DNA from: DATFVJ01 sp963820395
GTDB taxonomy: Bacteria > Actinomycetota > Actinomycetes > Streptosporangiales > Streptosporangiaceae
Assembly (NCBI GenBank): GCA_963820395.1
Contig: CAWGAE010000014.1
Location: forward strand, 124,001 to 188,000
Length of the DNA: 64,000 nt
Direction of reading: 5' to 3'
Below, one piece after another: positions 56,479 to 64,000 of the stretch. Within the stretch, counting starts at the first letter, position 1. Every line of letters starts with the position of its first letter. The notes under the pieces are model-generated. The model saw only the letters and a list, made by a program, of their open reading frames with translations, was not told the origin of the DNA and ran no database searches. The position numbers and the translations under genes are program-made.

Positions 56479-57117
56479 CACCGCACCCAGTACGCGGAGC
56501 CAGGCGCGGGCGCGACGGGCGGGCCTTCCCAAGGCAGAGCCCGGCGCCGGGAGCGCCGGACGCAGCGGCGCCGCCATGACGTAGGAACGGCTCAATTCGG
56601 CAAGCGTCGCTCCATCCGAGCTGCTGATCGGATTCCTTCGAGCAGAAGCCGGGCCGCACTCACGGCTCCGGAGGCTGTAAGCCGCCTGCGCCGCTAACTG
56701 CGCTTATTACCAAGCAATACGGTGTCTGGTCCGCGTCTGGTCCGCAGCCCGGTGACCCCCTGCGTGCAAATCGCCGTATCCACCTGAGCCAGCGGCGCTG
56801 ACCTGCACAACCGGCTGTCCTTGAGCAGCCGTCATGCACCCCAGTTGACCGGTGGTAATGGCACGTTAATGGCACGGTGGTCTTGAATCGAGCTCGTGTT
56901 AGCATTGCCTGACGCAGTTGGCGGCGCCGCAGGCGGTCTACCGTCTGGCTCCGCTCCAGGATCGTCTCGATCACCTCGTGCCCGGCGACACCCGCCACCG
57001 GATCAAGCGTCCACCGCGGGACTGCGGTGAACCCGCCGACCACGAGCACACCACGCCAGAACTCCCGGCCAGGCCTCCGCAGTGGTCACCGTGTCACGCA
57101 GGCTGATAGTGGTCATT
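56479..57117. other. Intergenic, no gene seen
   Basis: Contains TCTGGTCCG twice within 20 bases near 56,730. No supported gene. Confidence 0.45.
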
Positions 57118-59616
57118 TCACATCTCCCTGGCCGGGTTTCCCCCCCAGCGTGCGTGCTGGGGAACTTCCTCGCCTTTCATCAGGAAGGAGTCGGGGGCGA
57201 GCACCGAGCCGTCGCCCATTGTCACGCCGTAGTGGACGAGTGCGCCGACCCCGAGGGTGCAGCCAGCACCGATCGTGCTCCGGTCGGACTTGAAAGTGCC
57301 GTCCTCCTGCGAGTGGCACTGGATCCCGCTCCCCACATTGAGCGTGCAGTCGTCCCCGATGGTGGCGAGACTCCTCTCCGACAAACCAAAGCCGTCGTCG
57401 AAGACCCTCTTGCCGATCCGGGCACCCAGCAGCCGCCAGATGACGTTCTTGAACGGGGTGCCGTCGAAGACGTGAAGGTGCGCCGCGGAGTCCAATTTCC
57501 AGAGGCGTTCGACCCGCCAGAAGTACGGGTCATAGATGGAGCAGTATCTCGGCCGCAGCGAGCGGAATGCCAAGATGCCGCGCTCGACCAGCACGAAGTA
57601 GACCGCGGTGACCACGAGGCTGAGCGCGAAGAATGCGGCCGTTACCACATGTGCGAACGCATCGTAAAGATCGAAGGCGGCCAAGCCCAGCACGGTAACC
57701 AGGAAGACGTGCAGCCACCGTGCGGACAGGAAAACACCCATGGTCCGGATGTTGTACCGGTTCTTCGCGGCAAGGCGGCGGCGCAGCTCGTCCCCGGTCC
57801 GCAGATGGTCAAATCGGCTGTCACGCTCAACCGATCGCGGAATCTCAAAGCATGGCGAGCCCAGCAGGCCCACCCCTTCGCGGATCTTCCCGTCGAGCGG
57901 GACCATCACCTTTGTCGCCAGCAGGCAGTTGTCGCCTGTCCTGCCGCCGGAAGGATAGGCGATGCTGTTCCCGAGGAAGTTGTGTGGCCCGATCGACACC
58001 GGGGACACACGGAAAGACGTGCTCGAGACGTCGGCATTGATGATCGACAGCCCGTCGGCGACCATCGTTCCGCTGCCGATAGAGCTCAGGTACGGGGTGA
58101 CGTGCTTTACCTCAGTGCCGAAGTTTGACCCAGTCTGCTCGACCCGGGAAAGGTCGTAGCCGAGGCAGCGCAAATAGTGGACGATGTAGGAGCTGTCACC
58201 GAAGAGATACATGAAGAACTTTATGCTGGTAAGGCCCGCGATCCCCCGGTGGATCCTGTCGTGGAAACCGTACAGGGGATAGACCTTGTCCGGCTTGATG
58301 AACAGGTTCAACACGCGGGGGACAGTGACCACGAGGAGGAGGCCAGCGAGGATGGCGCCGAAGAACAGCACAAGGGAGACGATCAGCGCGTCGATGTATA
58401 GCGCCTGCGACGTGAGCGCATTTATGCTCGGATCCAGCACGTTGGCCAGCGACGGCGCCTTGGCCAGCAGCAGGTACATGCCCCCTTCGGCCAGCGGCAG
58501 GTACAGGAAGAACACAAAGAGCAAGGTGAGGGCGCAGAAGCCGACCCGGCGCAGCGTGCCGCAACGAGTCGGCACAACCCTCACGTAGTCCAGCTCGGTG
58601 CGCTGTGCCGGAGACCCGTGCCACCGCTCGCCGTCCGGTACCGCCTGGCCGGTGTGCAGCGCGGAGGTGTGACCGAGCTGCGCCCCGTCGCCCATCGACG
58701 TGCCGATGTCGAGCACGGTCTTTTCGCCGATGAAAACGTCCCGGCCGAGGGTGACCGCACCGGTCTGGATCTGGCCCGCGTGCGCCCGGTAGCACTGGAA
58801 GAACGATTCTTTGCGGATGACCGTGCCTGCGCCGATGGTGAGCAGGTCGGTGCACACCGGCGCGTGCCGGGAGAAGATCGCGACGCCTCGCCCGACTTTC
58901 GCGCCCAGCGCCCTCAGATAGAGCACGTAGAGCGGCGAACCGACGAACAGTAGCAGGGGGTTGAATCGGACCAGCGTCTTGACGATCCAGAAGCGGACAT
59001 ACGCCAGACTCCAGACGCGGATCTGCTGGGGCTTCCACCGGCCGATGAGCACCCACTTCGCCAGGATCGGCAGGGTGCACAGGACGAGGAAGGCCGCGCT
59101 GCCGAACAGGGCCGACCGCAGGTAGATGTCGATCAGACCTGAGCCGGTGGAGATCCAGTCGTAGCCCAGGGCGATGACAAGTGCGGCCAGGTAGGCGTAT
59201 CCGAGGAAGAACAGGGACTGCAGCGTTCCGCACAGGACGTACTGCAGTGTGCTGGCCGGTGTCGCCACGTCGATCGGCGCCGGGGCCGGCGGCTCGACAG
59301 GGGTGGGCGCGGCGTCCGCGAGCGTCGTCGCCAGGCTTTTGATCGTCGGATGCTGGTAGATGTCCTTCATCGACACCGACGGCAGGTCCGGCCGTTTCCG
59401 GACCCGGGCACAGAACTGGGCCATCACCATCGAGTCAGCGCCCAGGTCATCGAAGAAGTGGCTATCCACCGACACCCGCTCGACATGCACGACGTCAGCC
59501 AGTACCTCGGCGAAGACCTTCTCAAGGCCGGCGGTTGTCGGGTCGGCGTACCTGGCCTGGGTGCTTGAAGATTCAGCCAGATCGTCTGTCAAGACCTCGG
59601 CAGGTTTTCTCACCAC
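57118..59616 (-). CDS. Pls/PosA-like carrier-protein, membrane and hexapeptide protein without adenylation domain
   Basis: 832 residues from GTG 59616 with AAGGAG six bases upstream. A peptidyl/acyl-carrier domain (about 25-100; attachment Ser in FFDDLGADSMVMAQF) is followed by about six membrane helices between 128 and 690. Three left-handed beta-helix hexapeptide modules lie between them (245-310, 520-600, 760-825: AGTVIRKESF, ARIGKRVFDDG, IGAGCTLGVGALVHYG). This is the T-membrane-tandem-C layout of epsilon-poly-lysine synthetase-type enzymes, but the adenylation domain is missing and none is encoded next door. It may work with an A domain elsewhere. Confidence 0.88.
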   Translation of the reverse strand: MVRKPAEVLTDDLAESSSTQARYADPTTAGLEKVFAEVLADVVHVERVSVDSHFFDDLGADSMVMAQFCARVRKRPDLPSVSMKDIYQHPTIKSLATTLADAAPTPVEPPAPAPIDVATPASTLQYVLCGTLQSLFFLGYAYLAALVIALGYDWISTGSGLIDIYLRSALFGSAAFLVLCTLPILAKWVLIGRWKPQQIRVWSLAYVRFWIVKTLVRFNPLLLFVGSPLYVLYLRALGAKVGRGVAIFSRHAPVCTDLLTIGAGTVIRKESFFQCYRAHAGQIQTGAVTLGRDVFIGEKTVLDIGTSMGDGAQLGHTSALHTGQAVPDGERWHGSPAQRTELDYVRVVPTRCGTLRRVGFCALTLLFVFFLYLPLAEGGMYLLLAKAPSLANVLDPSINALTSQALYIDALIVSLVLFFGAILAGLLLVVTVPRVLNLFIKPDKVYPLYGFHDRIHRGIAGLTSIKFFMYLFGDSSYIVHYLRCLGYDLSRVEQTGSNFGTEVKHVTPYLSSIGSGTMVADGLSIINADVSSTSFRVSPVSIGPHNFLGNSIAYPSGGRTGDNCLLATKVMVPLDGKIREGVGLLGSPCFEIPRSVERDSRFDHLRTGDELRRRLAAKNRYNIRTMGVFLSARWLHVFLVTVLGLAAFDLYDAFAHVVTAAFFALSLVVTAVYFVLVERGILAFRSLRPRYCSIYDPYFWRVERLWKLDSAAHLHVFDGTPFKNVIWRLLGARIGKRVFDDGFGLSERSLATIGDDCTLNVGSGIQCHSQEDGTFKSDRSTIGAGCTLGVGALVHYGVTMGDGSVLAPDSFLMKGEEVPQHARWGGNPAREM

Positions 59617-59651
59617 GTGAGCTCCTTGGACCAGAAGTTCGCAATTTCATT

Positions 59652-59736
59652 GATATGTCCGGCGGAAGCACGTGACACATGATACGTCCCCAGAGGCACG
59701 TGACAAGTGATATGTCCGCAGAGGCACGTGACAAGC
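59652..59736. promoter_or_regulatory. Three 28-29-bp direct repeats with CACGTG core
   Basis: Units start at 59,652, 59,681 and 59,709, with consensus GATAYGTCC, a short spacer, then GCACGTGACA. They end about 36 bases upstream of the Pls-like gene start, so they overlap its likely promoter. The CACGTG palindrome recurs at a fixed helical spacing, as in multi-site operators. Confidence 0.65.
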
Positions 59737-59982
59737 TGTGCCGAACTGCATGGGGCGGGTGACTGGCTACGTCGTAGTGATTGAGAAGGGCGCCGATAGC
59801 TTCAGCGCCCGGTCTCCTGATCTTCGGCCACGTCCAGGGGGGTGGTGTATGAGATGACCACCTCGCAATTGGTTTCTATTTAAGCACCAATGGCCTCGAT
59901 AGTCACGTCAGTCTCGGAATTATTGTCGGGCCTTTGCGTTGTTCGCTGGCAGGCGGCGAGGATCTGCGCGTGCCCATGTCAA

Positions 59983-60025
59983 GAGCGAGCGAAGGGAATC
60001 GAACCCGCATGGCCAGCTTGGAAGA
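59983..60025 (-). other. tRNA-Gly(TCC)-like 3' fragment
   Basis: On the minus strand: CTTCCAAGCTGG, then CATGCGGGTTCGATTCCC and TTCGCTCGCTC: anticodon loop (TCC), T arm and acceptor 3' half. No 5' half is present. It is probably an attachment scar of another integrated element. Confidence 0.65.
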
Positions 60026-60660
60026 TCGGTGATGCCCCTGTGCGGTAGCGTGCGGGAACGCCTGTCCTGGCGGATCGCTTGCGAATGTCCGTGAGTGCCT
60101 CTGGCTGACTCTAGGTCTGCTTGGCATGTGGCCCGTGTGTGGCCCGTCGGTTTTGGCCTGGCTCCTTATCGGCTCGGGCCAAGGTGAGACTTGCCGACGG
60201 TTTTACAGGGAGTCGGCGGCGTTCGTCATATAAGGCCTCTCACCTGGGGCTTGGCCGGTCTAGCGTTTCGGCTCGGAGGTAACTGTTTCGCCGTGGTTGC
60301 GAACCGCCTCCTGCCCGCACCGCTGGCGGCGGTTTTCAAGACCCGTAAGGAAACTCTCCTGACCTGCGGGAACGGCGCTGCTTCCCTGAACTTAGGCACG
60401 TATTCGGCATGATCAAGCTCCCGAACGCCATCCTTGCTGCCTCTCGCCGTCCCTGGAGTGATGCCTGCTGCGCCTGGGCGACGGTAGCCATCACAAGGTC
60501 CGCGGCCCGCGGGCAAAGCAACATCGCCGTCCTTACGGCAGCCGTACTTCGTGACCTGTCGCTACAGCCGGTGAGCTCTGATGGTCCGATGACCCCGGAT
60601 CGGGCAGATTACGGCGTGTTGATCACAGGATGAGGGCGGCCGCCCCGTGATCATCGCCTT
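60026..60660. other. Intergenic, no gene seen
   Basis: Holds the second copy of GCCGACGGTTTTACAG (about 60,192) and GCATGTGGCCCGTGTGTGG (60,124), which resembles integrase gene ends. No gene supported. Confidence 0.45.
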
Positions 60661-62027
60661 GTGACAGATTCCGATCTTGGGGCGGCCGCTGCCGCCATGG
60701 TAGGCGCCCAACTGGCCCGCGAGAAACGAAACCAGCTGGCGGGCCTGCTCGCGGCCCATTTCACCCGGTGGGAGCCGGTGCAGCAGGCCGGCAAGTACAT
60801 CGACGGGCTGATGAGCGATCTGCCGGACAAGAACTGCTGGTCATTGGCCCAGCACGCAGGCGACGCCTCTCCGGACAAGATGCAGCGCTTACTGGAACGA
60901 GCCGCCTGGGATCACGGTGCCGCGATGCGGACGGTCCGCGATTTCGCGGTGGAGCACCTGGCCGATCCAGACGGCTTGACGGTGCTGGTCCTCGATGAAA
61001 GCGGCCAGGTCAAGCAGGGCGAACGCACCGCCGGGGTGAAGCCGCAGTACGTGGGCTGCGCCGGCCGGGTCACCAACGCGATCAACTTCGTGAACGCCAC
61101 CTACGCCACCGCGCGCGGGCACACCCTGATCGCCTCCCGGTTATGGGTCCCCGAACAGCACCTGACCGACGCCGCCACCTGCGACCTGATGGGCATCCCC
61201 GGCGATCTGCAGCCCGCGACCAAGCCACAGCTCGGCGCGCAGATGCTGGCAGAGGCGCTGGACGCCGGGATCGAGGTGCCCTGGGCGCCGGCGAGGTCTA
61301 CGGCCAGGACCCCGAGCTGCGGAAACTGTGCGAAGAACGCGGCGTGGGTTACGTGTTCGGGGTGGCCTGCTCGTTCTGCCTGACCCTGCCGTCCGGCGCG
61401 AGGATACGCGCCGATAAGGCGCTCACGAAGGTCCCCAGGCGGGCCTGGACGATCACCTCGTGCGGGGCTGGATCCAAAGGCGAGCGCCGCTACGCCTACG
61501 CCTGGATCGCCGCCAACGATCGCCGCCACCACCTGCTGATCCGCCGCAACCTGCACGACCCCGCCCGCGTGGATTACTTCTGGTGTTTCGTGCCCGAAGG
61601 CCGCCCGGCCTGCCTGCCGATCCTCGCCGCGGTCTGTGGCCGCAGATGGACCGTCGAAGAAGACCACGAATTCGGGAAGGACCAGTTCGGCTACGACCAC
61701 GCCCAGGTCCGCCTGTACACCCCGATCATGCGGCACCTGACATTGGTCATGGCCGCCCTGGCGATCTGCGCGGTCACCGCCGCCGACCTGCGCGCAACCA
61801 GCCCCGCGCCGCCCACGCCGACCCGGGCCGACGAGCAACCCCCCGATGACCCCGGCCTGATCCCGTTCACCGTTCCCGAGGTCAAACGGCTGTACATGCT
61901 GTTCAACCAGGCCCTGCACGGCATCGCCCACGGATTGCGCTGGTCTCGATGGCGACGCCGGCACCAGGCCCGCGCCCGCTGGTACCACCACCGCGCCCGG
62001 CTACGCGGCTTGGAGACCTTCCCATGA
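60661..62027 (+). pseudogene. IS701-family transposase with one frameshift
   Basis: GTG 60661. LLAAHFTRWEPVQQAGKYID, TVLVLDESGQVKQGERTAGV (first Asp), AGRVTNAINFVNATYATARG, then a frame change near 61,290 where VPWAP should lead into GEVYGQDPELR. The rest (WTVEEDHEFGKDQFGYDHAQ, with the catalytic Glu, and MRHLTLVMAALAICAV) runs to a normal end. A small deletion in a GC-rich run explains it. Confidence 0.88.
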
Positions 62028-62226
62028 TCAAGTCACAAAGTACGGCTGCCGTATCCTGCTTGTCCTTGTCCTGGCCAGCGGGCGCCGAAGCAACCGTAAC
62101 CTTCTCGACTATCTGATGGCAGGCCCGTGCGGAGTCGGCGCAAATCCATACCCTCGGCTATGACCCTCCAAGATCAGGGTGACAAGGGCTCAGTGCCTAC
62201 TCACCGCGCCGGGCGCAACCATTCGG

Positions 62227-62961
62227 CTACTTGAACGTAAAGAGTGGTATTCCCGAGAAAGTCGTGGTGAAATATTCGTCATGGGGGGTGAAGAAGTCAA
62301 TCTCATAGGTTAGGCCAGCCACCCCAGCCGGAGTTGTCACGTCGATCTCGCTGGCCGAGACAACCGAGAAGTTTGGGTGCAACGTTGGGTAGACCCCGGG
62401 CCGAACAGGATTCATGACCACTTTGTTGACTGAGCTGAGGCCGGACCCGCCAATCACGATGAGCGTACCGCCACCCGCAGGACCGGAGGTTGGGCTACTA
62501 CCCGTCAGCGCGAACTGAGTAGGGCTCTGCTGGGTCGCTGGGGCTGTGGTCGGCGGCTGCTGGGTGTATTTCTCCAGGTCTTTCCGAAGCTGCGCCCCGA
62601 TCTGGGCGCCTGTCTGCAGGTCCCAGGAGACCGCTGCCTCCAGGCACGAGGTAGCAGGCGTGCCGATCGACCAGAACTTGCCCGTCGCTGGGAGTTGACC
62701 CAGGAAGTCATAAAGCACCCTGCTTGCGCTGAAGGGCGCGAGCAAGTACTGCTTATTGTGCAGCTCGTATTTCAGCTCAGCTTCGTCTGAACCAGTAGTA
62801 TATATATCGTAAATCTTAGCTACTTTGGGCAGGAGCAGAACCTCGTCCAGGGTGTTGTCGACCACCGTGTCCCGCACAGATTCCTTAATTGCTCTAACGC
62901 AGTAGTGGACATAGTCGGACTGAGAGTTTGACGTGCTGTGAGTTTCTGCTGTCCGCGCCAT
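62227..62961 (-). CDS. IPT/TIG-domain protein, function unknown
   Basis: I chose ATG 62961 (MARTAETHSTSNSQ). 244 residues. The N-terminal part is alpha-helical (VHYCVRAIKESVRDTVVDNT and onward), a Thr/Gln/Pro-rich linker follows at about 150-165, then a C-terminal IPT/TIG immunoglobulin-like domain (SGPAGGGTLIVIGGSGLSSV, DVTTPAGVAGLTYEIDFFTP). No signal peptide is visible. Composition is more AT-rich than the neighbours, especially near 62,780-62,830, suggesting foreign origin. Confidence 0.7.
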   Translation of the reverse strand: MARTAETHSTSNSQSDYVHYCVRAIKESVRDTVVDNTLDEVLLLPKVAKIYDIYTTGSDEAELKYELHNKQYLLAPFSASRVLYDFLGQLPATGKFWSIGTPATSCLEAAVSWDLQTGAQIGAQLRKDLEKYTQQPPTTAPATQQSPTQFALTGSSPTSGPAGGGTLIVIGGSGLSSVNKVVMNPVRPGVYPTLHPNFSVVSASEIDVTTPAGVAGLTYEIDFFTPHDEYFTTTFSGIPLFTFK

Positions 62962-63006
62962 TTGTGTGCTGTGAGCTGATGCAGCCGTGGGGACTGCGAG
63001 ACTTAG

Positions 63007-63096
63007 GCCTCGATCCACCGCGTAAATAGGGTTCTGCCGGGCGCGCCGACGCGAAAGGTGCCCTCTGAACTGGGACGATGGGAGTTGCTAACACTT
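63007..63096. repeat. 90-bp repeat next to IS30, inverted copy of 35,861-35,950
   Basis: Begins eight bases below the IS30 transposase stop region. Probably the 3' end of the IS30 element, or a site both elements share. Confidence 0.8.
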
Positions 63097-63103
63097 GGCG
63101 GTG

Positions 63104-64000
63104 TCAACCGGTGGAAGCAAATTCGCTAAGCATCTCGACGAACACTTCGGCTGGCGTTCTGTAGCCAAGTATACGCCTCGGGCGGATGTTTAGTGAGTGA
63201 GACACGGAATTCAAGAACCCAGGATCGGAAGGGACCGGCGTCCCTTTCGGGATGTATTCCCGGATGAGCCCGTTCGTGTTCTCGTTCGTGCCCCGTTCCC
63301 ACGGTGAATGCGGGTGGGCGAAATAGACATCGATCTTGGTGGCGAGGGAGAAGGCGGCATGATCGGCCATCTCTGACCCCTGATCCCAGGTGATCGACTT
63401 CACCAGCTGCGCCGGCAGATCCGTGACCTGATCGATCAGGGCCGAGCGCACCCGGTCGGCGGTGCGGCCGAACGGAAGCGGGACGATCGCGGTGAACCGG
63501 CTCGTGCGCTCGACCAGGGTCCCGGCCGCCGTTGCCCCGTTCTTCCCCACAATGAGATCACCCTCCCAATGCCCGGGCACCTGGCGATCGGCGACCTCGC
63601 CGGGACGGTCCTCGATCGAGCGCATCCCCACAATCCGGGCGCCAGGCGTCTTTGCCCGCCCGCGCGGCTTGCGCTGCTCACGGCCGGAACGCAGCTCGAC
63701 GCCCAGGCGGGACAGCTCGCCCTTCGGCAACGCGTATATCCAGGTGTAAATCGCCTCGTGCGACACCACCTCCCCAGCCTGCCCGCAGGCCCGGTCGTAC
63801 TTCAACCGGCCCGCCACCTGATCCGGGGAGAAGCCGCTGCGCAAACCGGACACCACATGGCAGCGCAGCACCGGATCAGCGTCCATCTTCCTGGCTTTTG
63901 GGCGGCATCGCTCCTTTTCCGCCCGCGACTGCGCCCGGTGCGCCCGGTACTTCTCCCGGCCGCCATTACGGGAGATCTCCCGGCATACCACCGACTCGTT
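63104..64000 (-). CDS. IS30-family transposase, 5' end outside the window
   Basis: The visible 298 residues begin within the N-terminal DNA-binding region (VVCREISRNG) and include the second HTH area (GFSPDQVAGRLKYD). The DDE core is complete: GHWEGDLIVGKNGATAAGTL, SITWDQGSEMADH, SPWERGTNENTNGLIREYIP. The end LNIRPRRILGYRTPAEVF is normal. No damage seen in this part. Confidence 0.93.
   Translation of the reverse strand, partial: NESVVCREISRNGGREKYRAHRAQSRAEKERCRPKARKMDADPVLRCHVVSGLRSGFSPDQVAGRLKYDRACGQAGEVVSHEAIYTWIYALPKGELSRLGVELRSGREQRKPRGRAKTPGARIVGMRSIEDRPGEVADRQVPGHWEGDLIVGKNGATAAGTLVERTSRFTAIVPLPFGRTADRVRSALIDQVTDLPAQLVKSITWDQGSEMADHAAFSLATKIDVYFAHPHSPWERGTNENTNGLIREYIPKGTPVPSDPGFLNSVSHSLNIRPRRILGYRTPAEVFVEMLSEFASTG

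Overview
The window is high-GC DNA with actinobacterial character: a mycothiol-type DinB enzyme, LysM and transglycosylase-like wall proteins, many GTG/TTG starts, and remains of actinomycete integrative elements (Rep, Xis, Int next to a tRNA 3' end). I would place it in Actinomycetota, possibly near Streptosporangiales or Frankia-like lineages; the genus cannot be read from the sequence alone. No complete tRNA, rRNA or CRISPR array was seen.

Region 1 (1-16.4 kb) is mostly ordinary chromosome. It holds the 3' part of a GGDEF-EAL protein, a PAS sensor kinase with its OmpR-type regulator, a lone receiver protein, proline-tRNA ligase, and a glycosylation/oxidoreductase cluster. In that cluster a membrane mannosyltransferase-like protein, a GT2 glycosyltransferase, a TIGR04282-like transferase and a methyltransferase run leftward. 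A molybdopterin oxidoreductase, a membrane protein, an OmpR regulator and a kinase run rightward, and an epimerase closes the set. Three genes of this cluster carry frameshifts, and 15-bp tandem repeats sit at its gene junctions.

Region 2 (16.4-31.3 kb) mixes small working genes with decay. The working genes are two ABM monooxygenases, a LysM protein, a DinB enzyme, a lipoprotein, arsenate reductase, a DUF1269-like/VOC fusion and a STAS protein. The decayed ones are a LuxR/MalT regulator with its centre deleted, an arsenic-linked methyltransferase and ArsI, IS110/IS3/IS256 scraps, and a ruined integrase ending at a tRNA-type attachment scar at 27.1 kb. A 17-bp minisatellite of 33 units lies at 28.97-29.53 kb.

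Region 3 (31.3-53.5 kb) is an insertion-sequence graveyard. IS256, IS110 and IS1380 copies are followed by a head-to-tail array of three IS630-type elements and one MITE, separated only by TA dinucleotides. A fourth IS630 copy (40.75-49.76 kb) is blown up to 9 kb by a group II intron, whose reverse transcriptase gene is itself split by a 2.5-kb serine-recombinase element, and by a three-gene tyrosine-recombinase module. The region ends in the rep-xis-int remnant of an integrative element and a tRNA-Arg(ACG) 3' fragment, which together nearly repeat the scar at 27.1 kb.

Region 4 (53.5-64 kb) returns to chromosome-like genes: a DUF2252 protein, a small membrane protein, and a large carrier-protein/membrane/hexapeptide protein resembling the C-terminal part of epsilon-poly-lysine synthetases. 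A tRNA-Gly-like fragment, a frameshifted IS701, an IPT/TIG protein and an IS30 transposase running off the edge follow.
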